Source of the DNA: Gammaproteobacteria bacterium
GTDB lineage: Bacteria > Pseudomonadota > Gammaproteobacteria > Enterobacterales > Alteromonadaceae
Direction: 5' to 3'
Assembly: GCA_023380515.1 (NCBI GenBank)
Contig: JAMCRH010000169.1
Span: forward strand, 1-17,062
DNA: 17,062 nucleotides
The notes under the pieces are model-generated. The model saw only the letters and a program-made list of their open reading frames with translations, was not told the origin of the DNA and searched no databases. Numbering within the stretch: position 1 is the first letter of the stretch; each line of letters starts with the position of its first letter. The position numbers were made by a program, and so were the translations under genes. This document shows, piece after piece, positions 1-6,795 of this stretch.

Positions 1-80
1 CTTTAAACTACCGGAACGCCGCGAGGATAGATGTTATCCGAGGTGGGTGAAGCCGAAAACAAGGAAATACCCCCTTAAAA

Positions 81-113
81 GAAAAAATGCCAGTCAGCTT
101 AACTGACTGGCAT
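81..113 (-). terminator. Rho-independent terminator of the small secreted-protein gene
   Basis: Read on the minus strand, a perfect 11-bp stem (arms 87-97 and 103-113) with a 5-base loop is followed by a run of six T (complement of the A run 82-87). It lies 26 bases past the stop codon of the gene at 140-655. A second small hairpin lies just before it at 116-127 (CACC-TTCG-GGTG on the plus strand). Confidence 0.8.
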
Positions 114-139
114 TACACCTTCGGGTGGCTTTATTGTTT

Positions 140-655
140 CTAGTTCCCCAGCCACCGTGTTCGGGTGACAAAACCAAGACCGAATGCGTTTGGTCCTGAG
201 TCGTAGTTAAGGTGGACACCAAATTTCTCACCGATGAAAGCGATCCCTAAATTTCCGTTCAGTCGATGGCGCGACTGTGTTTCGTAATTAAAAAATGTTT
301 GGCGCTGGTATGAATAGCCCGGGCCACCAAACACGTAAACATGCTCAGCCACTTGATAAGTTAGCCCAGCACTCACCACAGTTACCGAATGCCGATTGAC
401 GTCAGATGAGCTAAATAATTCAGCTTCTGGAATTCCCACATTCAAGTAATAGCCGGTTTCTTGCGTAAATGCGTTAGGTTGGGCGACCCACAGGGGTAAA
501 TAAGCGCCGCGTTGGCTGGATTGCTCACTGAAGCTCGGTGCGCTGGCGAAGCCTAAGGTAATTAACATGTCATCTTGTTGGGCGCTTACGTTCGGGACTA
601 GAGAAAATCCGAATAATACAACGATAAATAAGTGAAGCTTGTATCGAGAGGTCAT
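140..655 (-). CDS. Secreted protein of unknown function, probably a small outer-membrane beta-barrel
   Basis: I do not recognise the family. From the ATG at 655 the product is 171 residues. It begins with a typical Sec signal peptide: MTSRYK, a hydrophobic stretch LHLFIVVLFGFSLV, and a likely cleavage site after VSA at about residue 25. The mature part is rich in alternating polar and aromatic or glycine residues (for example YVFGGPGYSYQRQ and GNLGIAFIGEKFGVHLNY), as in small outer-membrane beta-barrels, and it ends close to an aromatic pair in RTRWLGN. The reading frame continues upstream to an ATG at 697 and a TTG at 718. I chose 655 because it gives a normal signal peptide and has AAGGA 11 bases upstream. 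The gene stands alone, has its own terminator and is divergent from maoP. The barrel assignment is an inference from composition; a soluble periplasmic protein is possible. Confidence 0.7.
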   Translation of the reverse strand: MTSRYKLHLFIVVLFGFSLVPNVSAQQDDMLITLGFASAPSFSEQSSQRGAYLPLWVAQPNAFTQETGYYLNVGIPEAELFSSSDVNRHSVTVVSAGLTYQVAEHVYVFGGPGYSYQRQTFFNYETQSRHRLNGNLGIAFIGEKFGVHLNYDSGPNAFGLGFVTRTRWLGN

Positions 656-781
656 AAGAGAAGTTGTCCTTGTAATAAAACGTCCAGTTCTCTGCATGAT
701 TCCATACTCGCCAATCAAGCTCTAGGCTTGCTGACATTTTTTGACAAGCTCGCTCGAATCAAGAATCACAAAAAAGGCCTA

Positions 782-881
782 CAGCTAACGTCAGTTGTTA
801 ATTTTTAACGAAAAATACCGAAAAAGATTGACAAAGTTTTTTTTCACCTCTATATCGTCACCTGAGCACGGCAGTTAGCTG
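782..881. repeat. 8-bp inverted repeat CAGCTAAC...GTTAGCTG flanking the maoP promoter
   Basis: CAGCTAAC at 782-789 and its exact reverse complement GTTAGCTG at 874-881 bracket the maoP promoter. The right arm is also part of a local hairpin (GGCAG-TTAG-CTGCC, 870-883) in the predicted 5' leader. A further 13-bp palindrome GTTAATTTTTAAC lies at 797-809. Function is unknown. Confidence 0.35.
828..856 (+). promoter_or_regulatory. Sigma-70 type promoter for maoP
   Basis: A perfect -35 TTGACA (828-833) is followed by a 17-base, T-rich spacer and a -10 TATATC (851-856; four of six consensus bases). The predicted transcript start, near 863, leaves a leader of about 50 bases before the ATG at 917. 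Confidence 0.7.
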
Positions 882-916
882 CCTAATAGGAAAGTTGTCT
901 GAATGGTGGAAATGAT

Positions 917-1285
917 ATGGCGACTGTAACCCGTGATACCCTACTTCGGAAGCCGTTTAATGACTTCCGTAATTATCCGTATGGATTTTCGCGCTCTGGC
1001 GATTTCTCAATTCGCGAGAGTGATGCACTTCTTCACTATGGCTGCTTGATTACGGCCATGCTCAATGGTGAGTTCAAGCCAGAAACGGCTGAAGACAAAT
1101 CACTGTTGGCGGTGGCTAAGGGCGAAAAAACAGCAGAAACTGCGGTTGAAAAAGCGTGGGCGAAATATCAAGCACGCATTAATCGGCCAAAAGTTGGCAG
1201 TATGTATGGGCGTTCGAAGGTTGTTGATGACGACAGCGACTTTGACTCCAGTACTGCCGATGATGACTTAGTCGTCGAAGATTAA
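917..1285 (+). CDS. maoP: MaoP (YifE, DUF413 family), Ori macrodomain organisation protein
   Basis: The 122-residue product resembles E. coli YifE/MaoP over most of its length. Shared blocks are YPYGFSRSGDFSI (E. coli YPRGFSRHGDFTI), a central acidic TAEDKSLLAVAKGE block, and EKAWAKYQARINRPK near residue 90. The tail after about residue 100 is an acidic, disordered-looking DDDSDFDSSTADDD stretch, as in E. coli. In E. coli MaoP acts with a 17-bp site, maoS, next to its own gene to organise the Ori region of the chromosome. The ATG at 917 is preceded by GGTGG 7 bases upstream. The gene is transcribed alone and divergently from the secreted-protein gene, and it ends in a terminator shared with purD. 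The family assignment is firm; the Ori role here is inferred from E. coli. Confidence 0.9.
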   Translation: MATVTRDTLLRKPFNDFRNYPYGFSRSGDFSIRESDALLHYGCLITAMLNGEFKPETAEDKSLLAVAKGEKTAETAVEKAWAKYQARINRPKVGSMYGRSKVVDDDSDFDSSTADDDLVVED

Positions 1286-1317
1286 AACAATGGCTCCCTT
1301 GGGAGCCATTGTTGTTT
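1286..1317. terminator. Bidirectional terminator between maoP and purD
   Basis: A 13-bp inverted repeat (arms 1286-1298 and 1301-1313, AACAATGGCTCCC and its complement) starts right after the maoP stop. It lies between the ends of two convergent genes. The plus strand continues TTGTTT and the minus strand ends in TTTTAAT, so it can serve both. Confidence 0.8.
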
Positions 1318-1324
1318 CTGCAGC

Positions 1325-2608
1325 TTATTCCTGTTCGCGGCGAATCGCGCGATGGGCGATATCAGTGCGGAAGTAGGCGTCTTGCCACTGTATGGCGGCA
1401 ACTAGCTCATAGGCATTCTTCTGCGCCTCTGTGACGGTGTCGCCAAGTGCAGTGCAGCACAACACACGACCACCTGCGGTGACGATTTGGTCATTTGCGA
1501 TGGCTGTACCAGCATGGAATGTTTTACTGGTTGCGGTTGCCGCCGGAATACCCGTAATTACATCGCCTTTGTTGTAACTATCCGGGTAACCACCGGCCGC
1601 CATTACCACGCCGACAGCAGCGCGCGGGTCAAACTCGATGGGTGTTGCACCTAAACGACCAGCCAACGCGTCTAAGCACAGTTCGACTAAGTCAGATTGT
1701 AAGCGCAACATAATTGGCTGTGTTTCTGGGTCACCAAACCGGCAGTTGTACTCGAGTACTTTGGCAGTGCCGTCAGGGGCGATCATTAATCCCGCATACA
1801 GAAAGCCGACATAGGTATTGCCTTCGGCTTTCATCCCTTCAACGGTTGGCTTCATGACATGCTCCATCACCCAGGCATCGACTTCTGGCGTCACTACCGG
1901 AGCGGGTGAATAGGCACCCATACCGCCCGTGTTTGGCCCCTTGTCGCCATTATCGCGAGCTTTATGATCTTGGCTCGAGGCAAACGGTAGAATGGTGTCA
2001 CCGTCGACCATGGCAATAAAACTCGCTTCTTCACCGACTAAGAACTCTTCGATCACGACACGACTGCCGGCGTCGCCGAACTTGTTACCAGCCAACATGT
2101 CGTCAATGGCAGCGTCGGCTTGTTCGAGTGTTTCCGCAATAATTACGCCTTTACCGGCTGCAAGGCCATCGGCTTTAATGACGATCGGCAATTGCTGAGC
2201 GCGCACATAGGCTTTCGCAGGGGCGATTTCGGTGAAGTTTTCGTAGGCGGCTGTTGGAATGTTGTGACGTGCGAGAAAGTCTTTACAGAACGCTTTCGAG
2301 CCTTCAAGTTGAGCCGCTTGTTGGGTCGGCCCAAAAATCGCTAAACCATGGCTTTGGAATAAATTGACCACACCTTTCACTAGCGGTGCTTCTGGACCGA
2401 CGATGGTTAAGTCAATGTGCTCTTTCTGTGCGAACGCCAATAAACCGTCGATGTCTTCGGCGCTAATAGCGACATTGGTCATGCCAGACTCGACCGCGGT
2501 TCCGGCATTGCCCGGGGCTACATAAACATGCTCAACCCGTAAAGATTGAGCAGCTTTCCAAGCTAATGCGTGCTCACGACCACCGCCACCAATAATTAAT
2601 ACTTTCAT
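1325..2608 (-). CDS. purD: Phosphoribosylamine-glycine ligase (GAR synthetase)
   Basis: PurD joins glycine to 5-phosphoribosylamine using ATP, the second step of de novo purine synthesis in the cytoplasm. The 427-residue length is normal for the family. The N-terminal domain opens with MKVLIIGGGGREHALAWK. The ATP-grasp part carries GPEAPL (about residue 70), IKADGLAAGKGV (about 145-156), the NTGGMGAYSP loop, and the metal-binding LEYNCRFGDPETQ. The ATG at 2608 has AGGAG 7 bases upstream. The gene lies 30 bases downstream of purH with no terminator between them, so the two are almost certainly co-transcribed. No frameshift or missing catalytic motif is visible. Confidence 0.97.
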   Translation of the reverse strand: MKVLIIGGGGREHALAWKAAQSLRVEHVYVAPGNAGTAVESGMTNVAISAEDIDGLLAFAQKEHIDLTIVGPEAPLVKGVVNLFQSHGLAIFGPTQQAAQLEGSKAFCKDFLARHNIPTAAYENFTEIAPAKAYVRAQQLPIVIKADGLAAGKGVIIAETLEQADAAIDDMLAGNKFGDAGSRVVIEEFLVGEEASFIAMVDGDTILPFASSQDHKARDNGDKGPNTGGMGAYSPAPVVTPEVDAWVMEHVMKPTVEGMKAEGNTYVGFLYAGLMIAPDGTAKVLEYNCRFGDPETQPIMLRLQSDLVELCLDALAGRLGATPIEFDPRAAVGVVMAAGGYPDSYNKGDVITGIPAATATSKTFHAGTAIANDQIVTAGGRVLCCTALGDTVTEAQKNAYELVAAIQWQDAYFRTDIAHRAIRREQE

Positions 2609-2638
2609 TCTGATGCTCCTAAATTCGTGTCAGGGCAA

Positions 2639-4207
2639 TTAGTGACGGAAATGGCGCATGCCAGTGAATACCATGGCAATACCATGTTCATTAGCTGCCG
2701 CAATAACTTCGTCGTCACGCATTGAACCGCCTGGCTGAATAATGGCTTTCACGCCCGCTTCGGCGGCGGCATCGATGCCATCACGGAACGGGAAGAAGGC
2801 GTCTGACGCCATCACTGAGCCAGCAATCGTGAGGCCTTCGTCTTGGGCTTTCAAAATAGCGACTTTGGCGCTATAAACACGACTCATTTGCCCAGCACCG
2901 ACACCGACGGTCATCCCGTCTTTAGCGTAAACAATGGCGTTCGACTTCACATACTGCGCTACTTTCCATGCGAACATCAAGTCTTCAAGTTGTTTTGCGT
3001 CGGGTTTGATGTCGGTCACAATTTTCAATTCAGACTCGGTGACAATACCGTGATCAATGTCTTGTACCAGTAAGCCACCTTGCACGCGTTTGAAGTCAAA
3101 CTGCGCACGCCGTTCACCAAATGCATCAGTGACTAAAAGGCGTACGTTCTTCTTCGCGGCGACAATCGACTGTGCTTTTTTGCTGCAACCTGGGGCAATG
3201 ATTACTTCAACGAACTGTTGGTTAATAATCGCATGGGCCGTCGCTTCATCGAGTGGGCGGTTAAAGGCAATGATGCCACCGAACGCAGAGGTTGGATCGG
3301 TTTTAAAGGCACGCTCATAGGCTTCTTGAATGGTTGCACCGACGGCTACACCGCATGGATTGGCATGCTTCACAATCACACAAGCCGGCGCCTCGAAGGT
3401 TTTCACACACTCAAGCGCAGCGTCAGTGTCGGCAATATTGTTAAATGACAGCTCTTTGCCTTGCAGCTGCTGTGAACTTGAAACCGATGCTTCGCTGTGG
3501 CTTGGGTCAACATAAAAAGCGGCTTGTTGATGGCTGTTTTCACCATAGCGCAGGTCTTGCTTCTTGTGTAGCTGGAAGTTAAGCGTGCGCGGGAATCGCT
3601 CCGGTTGCTCTGGATTCAAGCGTTGGCCGAAGTAATTGGCGATCATGCCGTCATAGGCAGCGGTATGCTCAAAGGCAGCAATGGCGAGGTCGAAACGGGT
3701 TGCATCGGTTACGCCATCGAGCTCAGCAAGCTCACCAACGACGCGATCATAGTCATGGGCGTTGACAATAATGGTGACGTCACGGTGATTCTTGGCCGCA
3801 GCGCGCACCATGGTTGGGCCGCCAATGTCGATATTTTCGATCGCATCTTCGAGGCTGCATCCTGGCTTCTTCACTGTTTCCGCAAATGGGTAAAGGTTTA
3901 CCGCAACCAAATCGATGGGGGCGATATTTTGCTCTTCCATAACTGCTTGGTCGACGTCACGACGTCCAAGGATACCGCCATGAATTTTGGGGTGTAAGGT
4001 TTTCACGCGTCCGCCCATGATTTCCGGCTGGCCAGTATGACTGGCGACTTCAATCACTGGAATGCCGGCTTCTTCTAGTAGCTTGGCGGTGCCACCAGTA
4101 GAAAGAATTTCAACAGAACGCTGATGCAACGCGGTGGCAAATTCAACAATACCGGTTTTATCAGAAACACTTAACAACGCACGACGAATAGGGCGGATCT
4201 GGCTCAT
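2639..4207 (-). CDS. purH: Bifunctional AICAR transformylase / IMP cyclohydrolase
   Basis: PurH carries out the last two steps of IMP synthesis: formyl transfer from 10-formyl-THF to AICAR, then ring closure. The 522-residue length is typical. The N-terminal MGS-like cyclohydrolase domain (about residues 1-195) has [26 protein letters not shown] and [16 protein letters not shown]. The C-terminal transformylase domain starts around [17 protein letters not shown] (216-232) and holds the catalytic Lys280-His281 pair in [11 protein letters not shown]. It is the first gene of the purH-purD operon. The leader is about 65 bases from the predicted start point, with a GAGA-like weak Shine-Dalgarno sequence before the ATG. 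I saw no PurR operator of the E. coli type in the upstream region. Confidence 0.98.
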   Translation of the reverse strand: MSQIRPIRRALLSVSDKTGIVEFATALHQRSVEILSTGGTAKLLEEAGIPVIEVASHTGQPEIMGGRVKTLHPKIHGGILGRRDVDQAVMEEQNIAPIDLVAVNLYPFAETVKKPGCSLEDAIENIDIGGPTMVRAAAKNHRDVTIIVNAHDYDRVVGELAELDGVTDATRFDLAIAAFEHTAAYDGMIANYFGQRLNPEQPERFPRTLNFQLHKKQDLRYGENSHQQAAFYVDPSHSEASVSSSQQLQGKELSFNNIADTDAALECVKTFEAPACVIVKHANPCGVAVGATIQEAYERAFKTDPTSAFGGIIAFNRPLDEATAHAIINQQFVEVIIAPGCSKKAQSIVAAKKNVRLLVTDAFGERRAQFDFKRVQGGLLVQDIDHGIVTESELKIVTDIKPDAKQLEDLMFAWKVAQYVKSNAIVYAKDGMTVGVGAGQMSRVYSAKVAILKAQDEGLTIAGSVMASDAFFPFRDGIDAAAEAGVKAIIQPGGSMRDDEVIAAANEHGIAMVFTGMRHFRH

Positions 4208-4245
4208 GGTCAGTTCTCGTAGTTAGCTTGTATGGAAGAGGGTGG

Positions 4246-4262
4246 CCTGTTGCATTAACAGG
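4246..4262 (-). promoter_or_regulatory. Small hairpin in the purH leader
   Basis: CCTGTT-GCATT-AACAGG on the plus strand gives a perfect 6-bp stem with a 5-base loop. It lies within the predicted purH 5' leader, about 40 bases before the start codon. It has no T tract, so it is not a terminator by itself. It could be a protein-binding palindrome or a simple leader structure. Confidence 0.35.
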
Positions 4263-4278
4263 ACTTGTGCGGGTGCAT

Positions 4279-4308
4279 ATTATACGTAAAACGGCTCAGG
4301 AAGGCGAA
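4279..4308 (-). promoter_or_regulatory. Predicted purHD promoter with perfect -10 box
   Basis: The minus strand carries TATAAT (plus positions 4279-4284), a perfect -10. The best -35 is weak: TTCGCC (4303-4308) at 18 bases' spacing, three of six consensus bases. The spacer and -35 fall inside the terminator hairpin of the upstream gene. Confidence 0.5.
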
Positions 4309-4323
4309 CTTCTGAGCCGTTTT
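4288..4323 (-). terminator. Terminator of the DsbC-like gene
   Basis: A 12-bp perfect stem (AAAACGGCTCAG 4288-4299 with CTGAGCCGTTTT 4312-4323) and a 12-base loop lie 26 bases past the stop codon of the gene at 4350. On the minus strand the stem ends in TTTT. It separates the DsbC-like gene from the purHD operon and overlaps the purH promoter. Confidence 0.75.
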
Positions 4324-4349
4324 CTTTTTCATCAATTTGCGCAAGACAA

Positions 4350-5171
4350 TTATTGTGCGTTACGCATTCTTGCAATTATCCGATCTGCGGGGTTGTAGCC
4401 TGGCAATACACCACCGGTTGACATAACAATAAACGGGGTACCACTAATGCCTATTTCTTGTCCAAGATTAAATCCGTTAGCAACTTGTTCACGACAGGCT
4501 GATGTCACTTCCACGTCCTCGAATGCTGCAACATTCGTTCTGGTTTTAAAGGCATGCATGGCGGCTGCCTTGTCATCGGCACACATCACTTTTGTTAGCT
4601 GTTCATAGTCGCGACCACCGCTCATTAATCCCGAACGAGGGTAAGGTACATAGACAACCTCGACACCTGCCGCAGCGTATGTTTCTGCTTCATCATGAAA
4701 GCGCTGGCAGTATGGGCAGGTAGGGTCGGTAAACACCCAAACGGTGCCGAGCGCGTCCACGTTTGCATTAGCTGGGAAGGTAACCAGATTGCTGGCAGCC
4801 ATTTGTGGCAGCTTTTCTAATGCGACTCTTTCCATGTTTTGATTGCGTCGTTCAGCCGACAAGTTCGTTAAACTATTTAACGCAAACACGTCACCGACAA
4901 TGGCGTACTGGCCGCTGGCATCAACCACCATGGTTTGGCCGCCAAGAATGATTTCATAGGCGCCCGGTAAGCCATAATCACTCAACTCTTTAATCACACT
5001 AATAGGTGCATTGGCTAACTGAGGGTTACTACTGCGAATGCGCTCAATCAGCTCGGCGTCATGCACGGCTGCGGGGGACGCTGGCATTGCGGCATCAGGG
5101 TTGTCAGAACAACCGGTTAATAAGAGTGCACCAACGAGGGCAGACAGAGACAATCGTGTTTTTACTTTCAT
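4350..5171 (-). CDS. DsbC/DsbG-family thiol-disulfide interchange lipoprotein
   Basis: From the ATG at 5171 the product is 273 residues. It starts with a lipoprotein signal peptide whose lipobox LLTGC puts the lipidated cysteine at residue 21. Serine at +2 suggests outer-membrane sorting by the E. coli rule. Residues about 35-125 resemble the DsbC dimerisation domain and linker. The thioredoxin-fold domain has the active site CPYC (Cys152, Cys155) in FTDPTCPYCQRFH, a second cysteine pair (197 and 226) placed like the structural disulfide of DsbC, and the cis-proline loop SGTPFIV (Pro246). The CPYC dipeptide is that of E. coli DsbG; DsbC has CGYC. The expected role is disulfide isomerase or sulfenic-acid reductase in the periplasm, kept reduced by DsbD. 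An upstream TTG at 5234 in the same frame would place 21 residues before the signal peptide, so I rejected it; GGAAA precedes the chosen ATG. Confidence 0.88.
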   Translation of the reverse strand: MKVKTRLSLSALVGALLLTGCSDNPDAAMPASPAAVHDAELIERIRSSNPQLANAPISVIKELSDYGLPGAYEIILGGQTMVVDASGQYAIVGDVFALNSLTNLSAERRNQNMERVALEKLPQMAASNLVTFPANANVDALGTVWVFTDPTCPYCQRFHDEAETYAAAGVEVVYVPYPRSGLMSGGRDYEQLTKVMCADDKAAAMHAFKTRTNVAAFEDVEVTSACREQVANGFNLGQEIGISGTPFIVMSTGGVLPGYNPADRIIARMRNAQ

Positions 5172-5199
5172 GCGGTTTCCAACTTCACGGCTGAACGAC

Positions 5200-5215
5200 T
5201 TGAATGGAGATTCAA
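5200..5215. promoter_or_regulatory. 16-bp palindrome overlapping the -10 of the DsbC-like gene
   Basis: TTGAAT-GGAG-ATTCAA is a perfect inverted repeat with 6-bp arms. It covers the predicted transcript start and touches the -10 box (5214-5219), a position typical of a repressor operator. The binding protein is unknown. Confidence 0.4.
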
Positions 5216-5242
5216 TGTATCTGAATGACAGCAAAATCGCAA
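5214..5242 (-). promoter_or_regulatory. Predicted promoter of the DsbC-like gene
   Basis: On the minus strand, -35 TTGCGA (plus 5237-5242) and -10 TACATT (5214-5219) are separated by exactly 17 bases. Each matches four of six consensus bases. The promoter lies between the fis terminator and the start codon at 5171. Confidence 0.5.
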
Positions 5243-5272
5243 AATAGTTACGAAAAGGAGCGAGAGATAGGC

Positions 5273-5301
5273 AAAAAAAAGCGCTACCGAAGTAACGCTT
5301 T
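5273..5301 (-). terminator. Terminator of the dusB-fis operon
   Basis: On the minus strand a 10-bp stem with one G-T pair (arms 5278-5287 and 5292-5301) closes on a C-TTCG-G tetraloop and is followed by eight T. It starts 11 bases after the fis stop codon. Confidence 0.92.
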
Positions 5302-5311
5302 TAGGGGAAAC

Positions 5312-5608
5312 TTAGTTCATGCCGTACTTTTTCAATTTCTTGCGTAAAGTACCACGGTTGATACCGAGCATTGTTGCAGCGCGGGTTTGGTTACCGCGAG
5401 TGAAGGTCATCACTTCTTCTAACAATGGGGCTTCAACTTCAGACAGCACTAGTTCGTATAAGTCGTCTGGATCCTGACCGTCAAGTTGCTTCAGGAAGTT
5501 GTTCAGCGCCTGCTTTACCGAATTGCGCAATGGCTTCGGGTTAGAGTTTTGGCCAATGGTAGTCAAAGGCGTGGATACTGCGTCACGATTTCCGTTTTGG
5601 TCAAACAT
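5312..5608 (-). CDS. fis: Nucleoid-associated DNA-binding protein Fis
   Basis: Fis bends DNA and regulates rRNA, tRNA and many growth-linked promoters. The 98-residue length equals that of E. coli Fis. The C-terminal half is the helix-turn-helix block, [20 protein letters not shown] followed by LKKYGMN, the hallmark of the family. The N-terminal part is more divergent, with a [14 protein letters not shown] helix. The start codon is 10 bases after the dusB stop with AAGAG 7 bases upstream, so dusB and fis form the operon seen throughout enteric and marine gammaproteobacteria. A strong terminator follows directly. Confidence 0.97.
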   Translation of the reverse strand: MFDQNGNRDAVSTPLTTIGQNSNPKPLRNSVKQALNNFLKQLDGQDPDDLYELVLSEVEAPLLEEVMTFTRGNQTRAATMLGINRGTLRKKLKKYGMN

Positions 5609-5618
5609 AATAGCGCTC

Positions 5619-6599
5619 TTATCTCTCGTCTAAGTTAACAAAATAGTTTTCTAAGGCTGCCAACTGCTCGTTTGGTGTTTCAAGCGTATTAAAATAACGC
5701 TTAAACTCCGCACTGCCGTCGACGTCCTGCAGGTTACCCTGCAAATACCAACCGATGTGCTTGCGTGCAATCCGAGGACCACGGGCACCATAAAACTTAT
5801 GCAATTCGTGCAAATGTTCGCGCATCACCTGAATAATCTCATTTCCCGTTGGCGGTGCTAATTCTTCACCGGTTTTCAAGTAATGGACTATCTCACGAAA
5901 AATCCATGGATTTCCCTGTGCGCCACGACCAATCATGATGGCGTCGGCGCCGGTATAGGCTAACACTTGCTCGGCTTGTTGCGGGGTCGTGACATCACCG
6001 TTGGCAACAACAGGGATTTGAATCGCCTGCTTGATTGCCTTGATGGTGTCGTACTCCGCGTGACCGTTATACATACAAGCACGAGTTCGGCCATGTACCG
6101 CTAATGCTTGAATGCCCGCGTCTTCTGCAATTCGGGCTATTTCAACACCATTTCGGTGTTCGGGTGCCCAGCCGGTGCGAATTTTCAATGTGACCGGTAC
6201 ATCGACCGCAGCGACCACACTGTGCAGAATCCGCTTAACGAGTTCAGGCTCTTGCATCAGCGCCGAACCCGCCAGTTTTTTATTCACCTTCTTTGCTGGA
6301 CAACCCATGTTGATATCGATGATTTGAGCGCCTTCAGCCACATTGTGCTGAGCCGCCAAGGCCATCAATTCTGGATCCGACCCTGCAATTTGTACCGAAC
6401 GAATTCCTGGTTCGTCGCCATGAACCATACGTGCTTTTGATTTGTCAGTTTGCCAAACTAGCGGGTTACTCGAGAGCATCTCGGAAACTGCTAGACCGGC
6501 ACCTAACTCAACGCATAAGCGACGAAATGGCAGGTCGGTTACACCGGCCATTGGCGCAAGAATTACATTGTTTTCTAATTGATAAGGACCTATCCGCAT
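5619..6599 (-). CDS. dusB: tRNA-dihydrouridine synthase B
   Basis: DusB is an FMN-dependent enzyme that reduces uridine to dihydrouridine in tRNA (U17 in E. coli). The 326-residue length is normal. The TIM barrel begins with [20 protein letters not shown]. The catalytic cysteine is Cys100 in [22 protein letters not shown]-binding parts include [29 protein letters not shown] and [13 protein letters not shown]. The small C-terminal helical domain covers about the last 80 residues. It is the first gene of the dusB-fis operon. The ATG at 6599 has no clear Shine-Dalgarno sequence (upstream bases CAGAAATTAACCG), which may indicate weak translation compared with fis. Confidence 0.97.
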   Translation of the reverse strand: MRIGPYQLENNVILAPMAGVTDLPFRRLCVELGAGLAVSEMLSSNPLVWQTDKSKARMVHGDEPGIRSVQIAGSDPELMALAAQHNVAEGAQIIDINMGCPAKKVNKKLAGSALMQEPELVKRILHSVVAAVDVPVTLKIRTGWAPEHRNGVEIARIAEDAGIQALAVHGRTRACMYNGHAEYDTIKAIKQAIQIPVVANGDVTTPQQAEQVLAYTGADAIMIGRGAQGNPWIFREIVHYLKTGEELAPPTGNEIIQVMREHLHELHKFYGARGPRIARKHIGWYLQGNLQDVDGSAEFKRYFNTLETPNEQLAALENYFVNLDER

Positions 6600-6631
6600 C
6601 GGTTAATTTCTGTTCAGCGAAAGGGGAAAGA

Positions 6632-6660
6632 ATTTTAGGGAATTTAGCGGCGAAAGAAAA
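6632..6660 (-). promoter_or_regulatory. Candidate dusB-fis promoter
   Basis: The minus strand has -10 TAAAAT (plus 6632-6637, five of six) and a weak -35 TTTTCT (6655-6660) at 17 bases' spacing. The predicted leader is about 25 bases. The -35 box is poor, as is common for activator-dependent or growth-regulated promoters, so this is only a candidate. Confidence 0.35.
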
Positions 6661-6718
6661 GGCGATAAAGTGACCAAAATTGAATAAAATTGCATTTTTT
6701 GCTCTTGACTTTATCGCC
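6661..6718. repeat. 11-bp inverted repeat GGCGATAAAGT upstream of dusB-fis
   Basis: GGCGATAAAGT (6661-6671) and its exact reverse complement (6708-6718) are separated by 36 AT-rich bases. The left arm abuts the candidate dusB -35 box. On the minus strand the second arm is followed by TTTTCTTTC, so the pair could act as a long-loop terminator of prmA or as paired operator sites. Confidence 0.45.
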
Positions 6719-6747
6719 GCTCATCGCCTAACGCTGGTGATTTGTTA

Positions 6748-6772
6748 AACAGGTGTTGTATCTACACCTGTT
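6748..6772 (-). terminator. Hairpin downstream of prmA
   Basis: A perfect 9-bp stem (AACAGGTGT 6748-6756 with ACACCTGTT 6764-6772) and a 7-base loop lie 23 bases past the prmA stop. On the minus strand only TTTAACAAAT follows, a poor T tract, so it may be a weak terminator or an RNA-end-protecting hairpin. Confidence 0.45.
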
Positions 6773-6795
6773 CGCTCCCCGCTTAGGGCTTGACA

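Noticed and set aside
1..80. Short open stretches at the left edge, including a plus-strand frame ending at 48-50 (LNYRNAARIDVIRGG)
   Set aside because: Too short to identify, and the minus strand is open over a similar stretch. It may be the tail of a gene outside the window, but nothing confirms it.
3605..3997. A 130-codon plus-strand open frame opposite purH
   Set aside because: It lies antisense to a fully conserved gene, has no recognisable protein features and no ribosome site of note. It is a shadow of purH codon usage, like the other long antisense frames over purD, accC, dsbD and groEL.
4208..4349. Possible PurR operator upstream of purH
   Set aside because: No sequence near the ACGCAAACGTTTGCGT pattern is present; GTGCGTTACGC-like bases at about 4356-4366 are within the preceding coding region and do not form the palindrome.
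6735..6749. Fis-binding-site-like sequence upstream of the dusB-fis operon
   Set aside because: It misses one of the key consensus positions of the degenerate 15-bp Fis motif. Such near matches are common by chance in AT-rich DNA.
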